A stretch of 64,000 nucleotides of DNA from JAJFUG01 sp964473155 (GTDB lineage: Bacteria > Gemmatimonadota > Glassbacteria > GWA2-58-10), in assembly GCA_964473155.1 (NCBI GenBank), contig CAYYNT010000007.1, positions 38,022-102,021 of the forward strand. Direction: 5' to 3'. The translations under genes were made by a program, and so were the position numbers. Each line of letters begins with the position of its first letter. Position 1 is the stretch's first letter. Shown in pieces: positions 44,396-51,380 of the stretch. The notes beneath the pieces were generated by a model that was not told the DNA's origin, made no database searches, and was given only the letters and a program-made list of their open reading frames with translations.

Positions 44396-44965
44396 TTAAA
44401 GACCCTCCACGGCTTCCATGATCTGTTCGCGGAAACAGGCCAGAAATGCGGTGACAACTGCACTGAGTATCAGGACGTAAACCGGCGCCGAGACGCCCAG
44501 GAACGGCAGGGTTATCTCCGATTCCATCAGTGCGCCTGCTGATCCAAGCCAGCGGTACAGAGGGTAAGATACCTGCGTCAACCAATCATTTCCTGTATTA
44601 GTGATTTCGTTGAGTATGCCAGACACGCTGCTCTGGTTGAAGATGAATAGCAGCAAAGCCAATGCCGTGGCCCCCAGCGCAGCCCCTGCCGCACCCAGCC
44701 ACATGCCGCGACGAAAGGCCCTTTTTTCGGCAGCCAGAAGATGCTCAAGGTTTTCCGCTCTGAATATTATCCTCTCAGCCAAACCATCCGGAGCGTGGAT
44801 TTCCTCAGTATCTTTTAGTTCGTCAAGCAGTTGCTCGTGCAGACAGACAAGCCGCTCGCAGGATGGGTCCGACGCGCGGGCTTCATCCATGCGGCGGCGT
44901 AGCTCACTGTCCAGGCCACCCTCGACATAGTCGGCTACATGCTGTTCAAATTCCCGGTAATCCAT
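44396..44965 (-). CDS. Anti-sigma factor-like membrane protein (module 1)
   Basis: 189 residues from the ATG at 44965 with GAGG upstream. The N-terminal 60 residues look like a zf-HC2 anti-sigma domain (FEQHVADYVEGGLDSELRRR) but the classical H-x3-C-x2-C is replaced by a C-x4-C (CERLVC), so metal binding is doubtful. One clear transmembrane helix lies near 95-118, and a second hydrophobic stretch near the C-terminus (APVYVLILSAVVTAFLACF). It lies 25 nt after the ECF gene, same strand; its paralogue is at 46264-46827. It should hold the sigma factor at the membrane. Confidence 0.78.
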   Translation of the reverse strand: MDYREFEQHVADYVEGGLDSELRRRMDEARASDPSCERLVCLHEQLLDELKDTEEIHAPDGLAERIIFRAENLEHLLAAEKRAFRRGMWLGAAGAALGATALALLLFIFNQSSVSGILNEITNTGNDWLTQVSYPLYRWLGSAGALMESEITLPFLGVSAPVYVLILSAVVTAFLACFREQIMEAVEGL

Positions 44966-44990
44966 AAATACCTCGCTGAATTTGATACAA

Positions 44991-45536
44991 TTATATATTG
45001 CCCGCACCCAACCGCGCCACGATCAGGCCGGCCAACTGCATCTTGCCCCGGCGGATATGAGTAGCCACAGTCTCGCGCGGGATTTCCATCACTTCCGCAA
45101 CCTCCTCGTAACTCAGGCCGCCGAAATAGTGCAGTCCTATCGCCTGCGCCCACTCCGGCTTGAGCCGCCTGAGCTGCTCCCGAACGATAGTCCCCATCTC
45201 GTTGTTCGAGCAGGCGGTTTCCGGATTGTTTTTCTCATCGGCCACCAGTTCCGCCAGACTGCGGCCCTCTGCGGCTAACGGCTCGTCCAGGCTGGCAACA
45301 GGCGGTTGTTTACTTCGCATCCGGCTGATACATACGTTGGCCGTGATCTTGTAAATCCAGCTTGACAGCCTGGCCTCGCCACGAAAATTTTTCAGCGCGC
45401 CGTGGACCCTCAGGAAAATGTCCTGAGTCGCATCCTCGGCTTCTTCGCGGTTGCCCAGCATACGGTACGCATGGTTGTAAACTTTGTGCTGGAAAGTTTT
45501 TACCAGCGTACGGAAATCGGTGTCGGACTGGATCAT
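44991..45536 (-). CDS. ECF sigma factor (module 1)
   Basis: 181 residues. Region 2: VYNHAYRMLGNREEAEDATQ, LSSWIYKITANVCISRMRS; region 4: LKPEWAQAIGLHYFGGLSYE, MEIPRETVATHIRRGKMQL. It is strongly similar to the ECF factor at 46859-47392 (same FRT..., YRMLGNREEAE, SSWI...ANVCI pattern). Transcribed with its anti-sigma gene from the minus-strand promoter at 45580-45605, which resembles the sites expected of an ECF regulon, so autoregulation is likely. Confidence 0.93.
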   Translation of the reverse strand: MIQSDTDFRTLVKTFQHKVYNHAYRMLGNREEAEDATQDIFLRVHGALKNFRGEARLSSWIYKITANVCISRMRSKQPPVASLDEPLAAEGRSLAELVADEKNNPETACSNNEMGTIVREQLRRLKPEWAQAIGLHYFGGLSYEEVAEVMEIPRETVATHIRRGKMQLAGLIVARLGAGNI

Positions 45537-45579
45537 GATCTCGATGTTTATCAGTTAACGGGTGATGTCAGGGCCATAA

Positions 45580-45605
45580 GACGCAACGGAGACCGAAAAA
45601 CTTTC
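45580..45605 (-). promoter_or_regulatory. Putative ECF promoter, module 1, towards sigma/anti-sigma
   Basis: On the minus strand GAAA (45605-45602), 18 nt, then CGTC (45583-45580) followed by TTA. The same layout, with the same 18-nt distance, recurs three more times at modules 1 and 2. GAAAC/GAACTT-like -35 and CGTC-like -10 elements are classical for ECF sigma factors. Confidence 0.6.
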
Positions 45606-45641
45606 AAATTTTTAAGAAATAATCATTTTTAAGATAAAATA

Positions 45642-45670
45642 GTTGAAACCGGCGAGAAAAAACATGCGTC
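45642..45670 (+). promoter_or_regulatory. Putative ECF promoter, module 1, towards small membrane protein
   Basis: GTTGAAACC (45642-45650), a 16-nt spacer, then CGTC (45667-45670) and AAAA. It is back-to-back with the minus-strand site; GAAA to CGTC is 18 nt. The gene it would serve starts 67 nt downstream of the -10, behind a good AGGAGG. Confidence 0.62.
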
Positions 45671-45736
45671 AAAAGGCGGCGGATCGAATGAAGGGAATAC
45701 CACTCATCCAGCCAATCTTCTCAGGAGGGAGCAACT

Positions 45737-46189
45737 ATGTCACAAAATATGATTTTGGGTATTGTAGCTCTGGGAGCATTCGCCATGGTGGTGCTGACCA
45801 CCTTTTTTAAAGCGCGTTTCGAGTACCTTCAGAACGTTGAGCTGATCAGACGTGGGATCAATCCGAATGAAAATCGTATCCCCCGCTATTTATTGCGCCA
45901 TCTGGTGCTGTCTATCCCGGGCCAGTATTCTCTGGTATTCGGCATTATTTTTCTTGCTCTGGGTCTGGGTTTCTTGATTGCTTTTATCGTTACGGGCTTA
46001 TGGCAGAACGGACACTATATGGGTGGACTTGCTTTTTCGTTGGCCAGTGCTCTGGGGGGAACAGGGTTCATTGCCCACTGGAAGCTCACCGCCCGCCAGC
46101 GCGAGCGGGCGCTGAAAATCCAGGAGGAAATGGTTCTTTCCCAGAAGCTCGACCTCGATTCAGAAACGGAAAAGAAACCGGAGGAATAA
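45737..46189 (+). CDS. Small membrane protein, DUF6249-like (module 1)
   Basis: 150 residues after a strong AGGAGG. An N-terminal helix (ILGIVALGAFAMVVLTTFF), a short charged loop with LQNVELIRRGINPNENR, two more helices, and a basic/acidic cytoplasmic tail (TARQRERALKIQEEMVLSQK). The VELI-x2-G-x-NP motif is shared with the paralogue at 47635-48054 and recalls the DUF6249 family. No function is known. Reading away from the ECF/anti-sigma pair and under a matching promoter, it is the likely target or partner of that sigma factor. Confidence 0.72.
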   Translation: MSQNMILGIVALGAFAMVVLTTFFKARFEYLQNVELIRRGINPNENRIPRYLLRHLVLSIPGQYSLVFGIIFLALGLGFLIAFIVTGLWQNGHYMGGLAFSLASALGGTGFIAHWKLTARQRERALKIQEEMVLSQKLDLDSETEKKPEE

Positions 46190-46207
46190 TCAAACCGGTT
46201 TTACGCC

Positions 46208-46245
46208 AAAAAAAGCCTGCCCCGCTCAAACGGGGCAGGCTTTTG
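46208..46245. terminator. Bidirectional terminator between modules 1 and 2
   Basis: AAAAGCCTGCCCCG (46211-46224), loop CTCAAA, CGGGGCAGGCTTTT (46231-46244), a perfect 14-bp inverted repeat flanked by A- and T-runs. It can end both the small-protein transcript (plus) and the second sigma/anti-sigma transcript (minus). Confidence 0.88.
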
Positions 46246-46263
46246 TTATAAGAAACATTTCAT

Positions 46264-46827
46264 TCAGATCGTGCAGCCGACAGTTTTCCGCTGGTACATC
46301 CAGAGCCAGAACATCGTTCCGGCGAACATCAGTGCCGCGCCGACATACAGAGTTGGCACACCGGAATCGAATCCCGGCAGCGCAACAGGGGTGCTCATCA
46401 GTCGTCCGCATTCATTCAGAAATCCAAGCCAGCGTCCAAAATAAGCGCTTTCCAGGTTTGCCGAAGCCTGCTCGATCGGTGCAATAGTCGAGGTTTTAAA
46501 CCAGATATACCAGACCGTGCCGAATATCCCGGCCAGTGCGGCTACGGCAGCGTAAGCCCGCTTCATCATCCGATTGTAAGCCAGTTGTTCCATGGCGATC
46601 CGCTTTTCCTCCAGCGCCACGGCAGCCATAACGCAGTTGCTGAAACCTGCCGGGGCTTTTACCTGGGGAGCCTCGTTTAAGGCCATAAACACACTTTCGC
46701 TGGCCAGTGCCAGTTCGTCACAGATCTGGCACACTGCGCGGTGAGCGTCCATCTGCTCCTTCACTTCCGGGCTGAGCAGCCCCTCGGCGTATTCAGCCGC
46801 CAGTCTATCGAACTCTTTGCAGTCCAT
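46264..46827 (-). CDS. Anti-sigma factor with zf-HC2 domain (module 2)
   Basis: 187 residues from the ATG at 46827 with GAGGAGG upstream. The N-terminus has the classic zinc-binding H-x3-C-x2-C (AHRAVCQIC) after EFDRLAAEYAEGLLSPEV. A transmembrane helix lies near 93-112 (YAAVAALAGIFGTVWYIWF) and a second hydrophobic segment near the C-terminus (TLYVGAALMFAGTMFWLWMY). Same size and two-helix shape as the module 1 protein, from which it has diverged. It lies 31 nt after its ECF gene. Confidence 0.85.
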   Translation of the reverse strand: MDCKEFDRLAAEYAEGLLSPEVKEQMDAHRAVCQICDELALASESVFMALNEAPQVKAPAGFSNCVMAAVALEEKRIAMEQLAYNRMMKRAYAAVAALAGIFGTVWYIWFKTSTIAPIEQASANLESAYFGRWLGFLNECGRLMSTPVALPGFDSGVPTLYVGAALMFAGTMFWLWMYQRKTVGCTI

Positions 46828-46858
46828 TGCGCCCTCCTCAGGTCTAATATATGGCGCT

Positions 46859-47392
46859 TTAACCAGTTTGCGCAATCAATTGTTTTGCCAGTTGATGGCG
46901 TCCACGCATTATATAGGTAGCCACCGTGGGCCGTGGAATCTGCATCGCCTCGGCCACTTCCTCGTACGAGAGGCCCTCGAAATGGTGCAGGCTTATCGCC
47001 TGTGCCCAGAGAGGCGGGAGCCTCCGCACCTGGGCGCGCAGGTTTTCGGCTGTCTGTTCGGCTTCCATTTCTTCCTCCGGATTCAGGCTTTCATCCGCCA
47101 GGCTGTCAATCACCGCATGGCCGCTGTCTTCCAGCGGCTCATCCAGGCTGTCTGTCTTCATCTGCTTGCGCCGAAGGCGGGTGATGCAGACATTGGCCAC
47201 GATCCTGAATATCCAGCTCGAAAGCTGGCTCTCCCCGCGGAAATCCTCCAGTCCCCGGTGGATGCGCAGGAAGGCGTCCTGCGCCGCCTCCTCGGCCTCC
47301 TCGCGGTTGCCTAACATGCGCCAGGCCTGGTTGTACACCCGGTCCTGGTATTCTTCCAGGATGGTCCGGAAATCGTATCTGGTTTCCAGCAT
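46859..47392 (-). CDS. ECF sigma factor (module 2)
   Basis: 177 residues. Region 2: VYNQAWRMLGNREEAEEAAQ, LSSWIFRIVANVCITRLRR; region 4: LPPLWAQAISLHHFEGLSYE, MQIPRPTVATYIMRGRHQL. Clearly a paralogue of the module 1 factor. The linker between regions 2 and 4 is acidic and longer than the core (DSLADESLNPEEEMEAEQ). The promoter at 47488-47513 fits its own likely recognition sequence. Confidence 0.94.
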   Translation of the reverse strand: MLETRYDFRTILEEYQDRVYNQAWRMLGNREEAEEAAQDAFLRIHRGLEDFRGESQLSSWIFRIVANVCITRLRRKQMKTDSLDEPLEDSGHAVIDSLADESLNPEEEMEAEQTAENLRAQVRRLPPLWAQAISLHHFEGLSYEEVAEAMQIPRPTVATYIMRGRHQLAKQLIAQTG

Positions 47393-47487
47393 GACGCCAG
47401 CCGGGAGAAAGTTTGCTTAGTTCATTATAATACTCTCCGGCCGGAAACGTCTGCTTTTTTTCACTCCGGCCCCTTTACATGTAATAA

Positions 47488-47513
47488 GACAAGGAGCAGT
47501 TCAGAAAAATTTC
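47488..47513 (-). promoter_or_regulatory. Putative ECF promoter, module 2, towards sigma/anti-sigma
   Basis: On the minus strand TTGAAA ending at 47510, 18 nt, then TGTC (47491-47488) followed by TTA. It is the counterpart of the module 1 site CGTCTTA with one base changed; the spacing is identical. Confidence 0.57.
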
Positions 47514-47541
47514 AATTTTTTATAAATAATTTTTGAAAAAA

Positions 47542-47570
47542 GTTGAAATCATTCTCGAACAGGCCTCGTC
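47542..47570 (+). promoter_or_regulatory. Putative ECF promoter, module 2, towards small membrane protein
   Basis: GTTGAAATC (47542-47550), 16-nt spacer, then CGTC (47567-47570) and ATAA. Compared with module 1 (GTTGAAACC-16-CGTC) only one base of the first element differs, while the spacer sequence is unrelated, so the elements appear conserved against drift. The gene starts 64 nt after the -10. Confidence 0.62.
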
Positions 47571-47634
47571 ATAACCACCAGGAAGAGGAAAACAAATCCG
47601 GTTTCATCTTAATAAACTTCATCTGGAGGCTAAA

Positions 47635-48054
47635 ATGTTCGACATCGTCCCCGTAATAGCAATCGTGTTTTCCATTGGTCTGCCCGGTTTCATCGTCTGG
47701 ATCATAGTTTCCCGCCGTCATATGGAGCGCGTGGAATTGATCAAGCAGGGCGTCAATCCGGACGGCAATACCCTGAAAATAAGCTTGCCCGGTGATAAGG
47801 CCCTCGGTTGGGGCCTGGTGTTCCTGGCCGTGGGTCTGTCCGGTGTTGTCTCGATCTGGCTTCATTACGGCGACGAGGATATGTTTTTCGCCGCCATCGC
47901 CTCGACCGCGGTCGGCGTGGCCCTGCTGGTCTACTATCGTATCACCGCACCGCAGCGGGTGCGCGCCAGGGAAATCCAGGAAAAGATGCTCGAATCCGGC
48001 AAGTACGGCTCCTATCGGAAACTGGTGGAGAACGGCGACGCCGAAACAAAATAA
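47635..48054 (+). CDS. Small membrane protein, DUF6249-like (module 2)
   Basis: 139 residues with GGAGG upstream. An N-terminal helix (VIAIVFSIGLPGFIVWIIV), the family motif MERVELIKQGVNPDGN, two further helices (WGLVFLAVGLSGVVSIW, AAIASTAVGVALLVYY) and a charged tail (APQRVRAREIQEKMLESGK). It is a paralogue of the module 1 protein. A terminator follows. Function unknown; context suggests envelope stress or sigma feedback. Confidence 0.72.
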   Translation: MFDIVPVIAIVFSIGLPGFIVWIIVSRRHMERVELIKQGVNPDGNTLKISLPGDKALGWGLVFLAVGLSGVVSIWLHYGDEDMFFAAIASTAVGVALLVYYRITAPQRVRAREIQEKMLESGKYGSYRKLVENGDAETK

Positions 48055-48080
48055 CTTCAGAGATATCTGAAGGCATCTAA

Positions 48081-48122
48081 GGCCGCCCGGCTGTCACTGA
48101 GCCGGGCGGCCTTCCTGTTTCT
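48081..48122 (+). terminator. Rho-independent terminator
   Basis: GGCCGCCCGGC (48081-48091) pairs perfectly with GCCGGGCGGCC (48101-48111) across a 9-nt loop, followed by TTCCTGTTTCTT. It ends the second small-protein transcript. Confidence 0.8.
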
Positions 48123-48186
48123 TGCCCCGCCCGCTCGGATTATTTATCTTTTCTCCGGCTATTTCTTTTTCTCCCGATACTTCAGC

Positions 48187-48879
48187 ATGGAACAGACCTT
48201 GATAAGTCAGCCTTCCATACAGATCGATCAATCCCTGCAGGGCACGGTTCGCCTGGCCTCTTTTGCAGTCGAGAGTCTGCGTATCGGCAGAGGCGAGAAT
48301 CTCTGGAATAACCTTTTTGAGCCACTTTGCAGTGAACTGTTTGACCGTTACGGAGAAACCACTATCAGCCACGTTCCGGGAATCGAGCGGGCGCGCGACC
48401 TGTACAAGGCCATCGGGATAGACCCGACCCGCTGGCGGCCAGCCTCCGAGGCCCTGATCCGGCGCGTTATCAAGGGCAAGCCGCTCTACCGGATCAATTC
48501 GCTGGTGGATACGATCAATTATTGCAGCCTGTATTACCTTCTCCCGCTCGGCCTGTTCGATCTGGACCGGATCGGGGGAGATAGAATCACTCTGCGCAAG
48601 GGCTTGCCCGGCGAGAGTTTTGGCGGGATCCGCAAGGACCAGGTCAACGTGGCCGGGCGCTACACCCTGGCCGACCTGGCCGGTCCGTTCGGCAGCCCGA
48701 CCTCGGACAGCGAACGCACGGCGATCCGCGAGGATTCAGAACGCGCCCTGGTCGTGATTTATGCACCATCCAGCCTTCAGAAAACAGAGCTGGAAACGCT
48801 GGCGCGGTTCACCGCGGAGAAAGTGGAGCAATATGGAGGAGGACTGCCGCGCAGCGGGGATGTGTCAATCGCCGGGTGA
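48187..48879 (+). CDS. B3/B4 tRNA-binding-domain protein
   Basis: 230 residues. It resembles the stand-alone B3/B4 domain also found in the beta subunit of phenylalanyl-tRNA synthetase: VPGIERARDLYKAIGIDPTR, RPASEALIRRVIKGKPLYRI, NSLVDTINYCSLYYLLPLGL. Such free domains may edit mischarged tRNA or bind nucleic acid; this is known from family resemblance only. It precedes recA by 84 nt and probably has its own transcript after the terminator at 48081. Confidence 0.8.
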   Translation: MEQTLISQPSIQIDQSLQGTVRLASFAVESLRIGRGENLWNNLFEPLCSELFDRYGETTISHVPGIERARDLYKAIGIDPTRWRPASEALIRRVIKGKPLYRINSLVDTINYCSLYYLLPLGLFDLDRIGGDRITLRKGLPGESFGGIRKDQVNVAGRYTLADLAGPFGSPTSDSERTAIREDSERALVVIYAPSSLQKTELETLARFTAEKVEQYGGGLPRSGDVSIAG

Positions 48880-48963
48880 GGCTATTGACAAGCCGGTGCG
48901 CGTGTAATATCTTATAATTTCAATGAGTTGCAGGAATAACGCACTATTTGCGAGGAGCGCCGG

Positions 48964-49998
48964 ATGGCAACCGATATCCAGCAGGAAAAGCAGAAAGCAA
49001 TCGGTCTGGCGATCAGCCACATCGAGCGTCAGTACGGTAAGGGCGCGATCATGAAACTGGGCGAGCACGGGGCCAAGGTGCGGGTGGACGCAATCCCGAC
49101 CGGCGCGCTCAACCTGGACATCGCTATCGGCATCGGCGGGATACCCTGTGGCCGGGTGACCGAAATTTTCGGGCCGGAGTCCTCGGGCAAAACAACCCTG
49201 GCCCTGCACGTGATCGCCAACTCCCAGAAACGCGGAGGCGCGGCGGCGTTTATCGACGCGGAACACGCGCTGGACCCCTCGTACGCGGCCAAGTTAGGTG
49301 TGAACCTGGACGATCTTCTTATCTCCCAGCCCGACACCGGCGAGCAGGCTCTGGATATCGCCGAGGTTCTGGTGCGCTCGAACGCCATCGATGTGATAGT
49401 GATCGATTCCGTGGCTGCCCTGGTGCCGCGGGCTGAGATCGAGGGCGAGATGGGAGACAGCCACGTGGGCCTTCAGGCGCGCCTGATGAGCCAGGCCATG
49501 CGCAAGCTCACCTCCACGATCCAGAAAAGCCACACCTCGATGATCTTCATCAACCAGATACGCGAGAAGATCGGCGTGATGTTCGGCAATCCGGAGACCA
49601 CGACCGGCGGACGGGCGCTCAAGTTCTACGCCTCGCTGCGGCTGGATATACGCAAGATAGGCAATGTCAAGGAAGGTGACACGGTCACCGGCATGCGCAC
49701 GCGGGTTAAGGTGGTCAAGAACAAGGTCGCCCCGCCGTTCCGCGAGGCCGAGTTCGATATCATGTTCGACAGGGGAATCAGCTACACGGGGACCCTGCTC
49801 GACCTGGCCGTGGACCTGGGGATTATCGAAAAGAGCGGGGCCTGGTTCTCCTACGGTTCCGAGCGCCTGGGGCAGGGACGGGAGAATGCGAAGACCTTTA
49901 TCGAGGAACATGCCGATATCTGCGAGGCCGTGGCGGAGGCCGTGCTAAATAAATCCGGGATGCTGGCCTCGGAGGAGCAGTCTGAAAGCGGAAAATGA
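48964..49998 (+). CDS. recA: Recombinase A
   Basis: 344 residues. Walker A GPESSGKTTLALHVIANSQ (70 onward), Walker B VIVIDSVAALVPRAEIEGEM, L2 loop MIFINQIREKIGVMFGNPET and C-terminal acidic tail. Catalyses homologous pairing and activates LexA-type repressors. recX follows 35 nt downstream. I see no clear LexA box upstream, but did not have a reliable consensus for this lineage. Confidence 0.98.
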   Translation: MATDIQQEKQKAIGLAISHIERQYGKGAIMKLGEHGAKVRVDAIPTGALNLDIAIGIGGIPCGRVTEIFGPESSGKTTLALHVIANSQKRGGAAAFIDAEHALDPSYAAKLGVNLDDLLISQPDTGEQALDIAEVLVRSNAIDVIVIDSVAALVPRAEIEGEMGDSHVGLQARLMSQAMRKLTSTIQKSHTSMIFINQIREKIGVMFGNPETTTGGRALKFYASLRLDIRKIGNVKEGDTVTGMRTRVKVVKNKVAPPFREAEFDIMFDRGISYTGTLLDLAVDLGIIEKSGAWFSYGSERLGQGRENAKTFIEEHADICEAVAEAVLNKSGMLASEEQSESGK

Positions 49999-50033
49999 TC
50001 GCCCGGTGGCGCGTGTAAAAGCAGCGAGGCCGT

Positions 50034-50540
50034 ATGAGTCCTGTTGGAAGAAGTGAAAGCGGACCGGAAGGGGATGAACCTCAGCGGAAAGCTTTCCGCA
50101 AGGCCTGCGATTTCCTGGCCCGGCGGCCGCACTCGGCCCGTCAGTTGAGGCAGAAACTGAGCCGCACGTTCGAGCCGGATACAGTGGAGCATGTCCTGGA
50201 CCGTCTGGCCGCACTGCGCTATCTGGATGACAGCCGTTTTGCCCTGGAGTACGCCGCAGAGCGCCTGGAGCGTTCACCGCGCGGGACAGCCATGCTTGTC
50301 GCAGAGTTGCGCTCCCGCGGCGTGGATGCGGAGACCGCACGCCGGGCGGTGAAACAGGCGCTGAACGAACTGGGGCAGGATGAAACCGGCCTGGCTTTGC
50401 GGGCAGCCGGGCGCCGGACCGAGCTTTTAAGTCTCTTGGATAAAGATGAACGCCGCAATAAGCTGCTGCGATTTCTCACCGGGCGGGGATTCAGTTCAGA
50501 GGCAGCGCTGACAGCGGTGGAAAAACTATTGGATAGTTGA
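50034..50540 (+). CDS. recX: Regulatory protein RecX
   Basis: 168 residues with the three-repeat helical RecX fold: ACDFLARRPHSARQLRQKLS, LDRLAALRYLDDSRFALEYA, RGTAMLVAELRSRGVDAETA, and a final LLRFLTGRGFSSEAALTAVE. It inhibits RecA filament growth. The position next to recA confirms the call. Confidence 0.93.
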   Translation: MSPVGRSESGPEGDEPQRKAFRKACDFLARRPHSARQLRQKLSRTFEPDTVEHVLDRLAALRYLDDSRFALEYAAERLERSPRGTAMLVAELRSRGVDAETARRAVKQALNELGQDETGLALRAAGRRTELLSLLDKDERRNKLLRFLTGRGFSSEAALTAVEKLLDS

Positions 50541-50649
50541 GGCGCGATCTCTGAAGAAAACTCCTGCTTAACGTCCCATTGAATCCACGCTCTCAGGGTA
50601 TGCTACAGGCGAGTGGATCGAGGGTGGTTTTCTTGTGGAGGGAAGCACT

Positions 50650-51228
50650 ATGGGGGTTTTGACGGGACGGGACAAGGAGCATGTCTGTCAGGTGGAACGG
50701 GCGGGTATGCTGGACAGCCGTGTCAGGCGCTGGCTGCAGGACCCGCGGCGTATCCTTGAGCCGTTTGTCCGGCCCGGCATGACTGCTATAGACCTCGGCT
50801 GTGGCCCGGGATTTTTCACGCTCGATATGGCCCGCCTGGCCGGAGCGGGCGGGAAAGTCTTCGCTGTGGACCTTCAGGAAGGAATGCTTGAAATCGTGCG
50901 GGGTAAGGTCCGCGGTACGGAACTGGAAAGTATTGTCAGGCCGCACAGGTGCGAGGAGGACAGCCTTAACCTTGACGGCTGCGTCGCCGCCGATTTCGCA
51001 CTGGCATTCTACATGGTTCATGAGGTCCCGGACAAGGAACGGTTCTTTCGGGAAGTTTTCGCCGCCCTGGGGCCAGGGGGACGGTTCCTGGTGGTGGAGC
51101 CACCGTTCCACGTGTCGAAGAAAGCTTTCGACGTCACGCTCGGGTTTGCAGCAGCCGCCGGTTTTAAGGCGCAGGATGGGCCGCCAGGAGTGTTTTTCAG
51201 CTACACCGCCCTTCTGTGCAAGGCTTGA
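50650..51228 (+). CDS. Class I SAM-dependent methyltransferase
   Basis: 192 residues from ATG 50650, which has GGAGG 8 nt upstream (a GTG at 50635 is in frame). SAM motif I AIDLGCGPGFFTLDMARL, acidic loop VFAVDLQEGMLEIV, and motif II/III region FALAFYMVHEVPD, LGPGGRFLVVEPPFHVSKK. Resembles small UbiE/arsenite-type methyltransferases, but lacks the three cysteines of ArsM; the substrate is unknown. Confidence 0.85.
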   Translation: MGVLTGRDKEHVCQVERAGMLDSRVRRWLQDPRRILEPFVRPGMTAIDLGCGPGFFTLDMARLAGAGGKVFAVDLQEGMLEIVRGKVRGTELESIVRPHRCEEDSLNLDGCVAADFALAFYMVHEVPDKERFFREVFAALGPGGRFLVVEPPFHVSKKAFDVTLGFAAAAGFKAQDGPPGVFFSYTALLCKA

Positions 51229-51380
51229 TCAATGGTGGTGGAAATCCGGTTGAATAAAAGAAAAGTGAAGACGGTTCTGTCATAACGGAAGATAAAGAGG
51301 CTGAAAAATCCGGACGGATCAGCAGTGATCGCGCATACTGGACATTGAACCGGTCCACGGGATGAAAACCAGGAAAGTTC

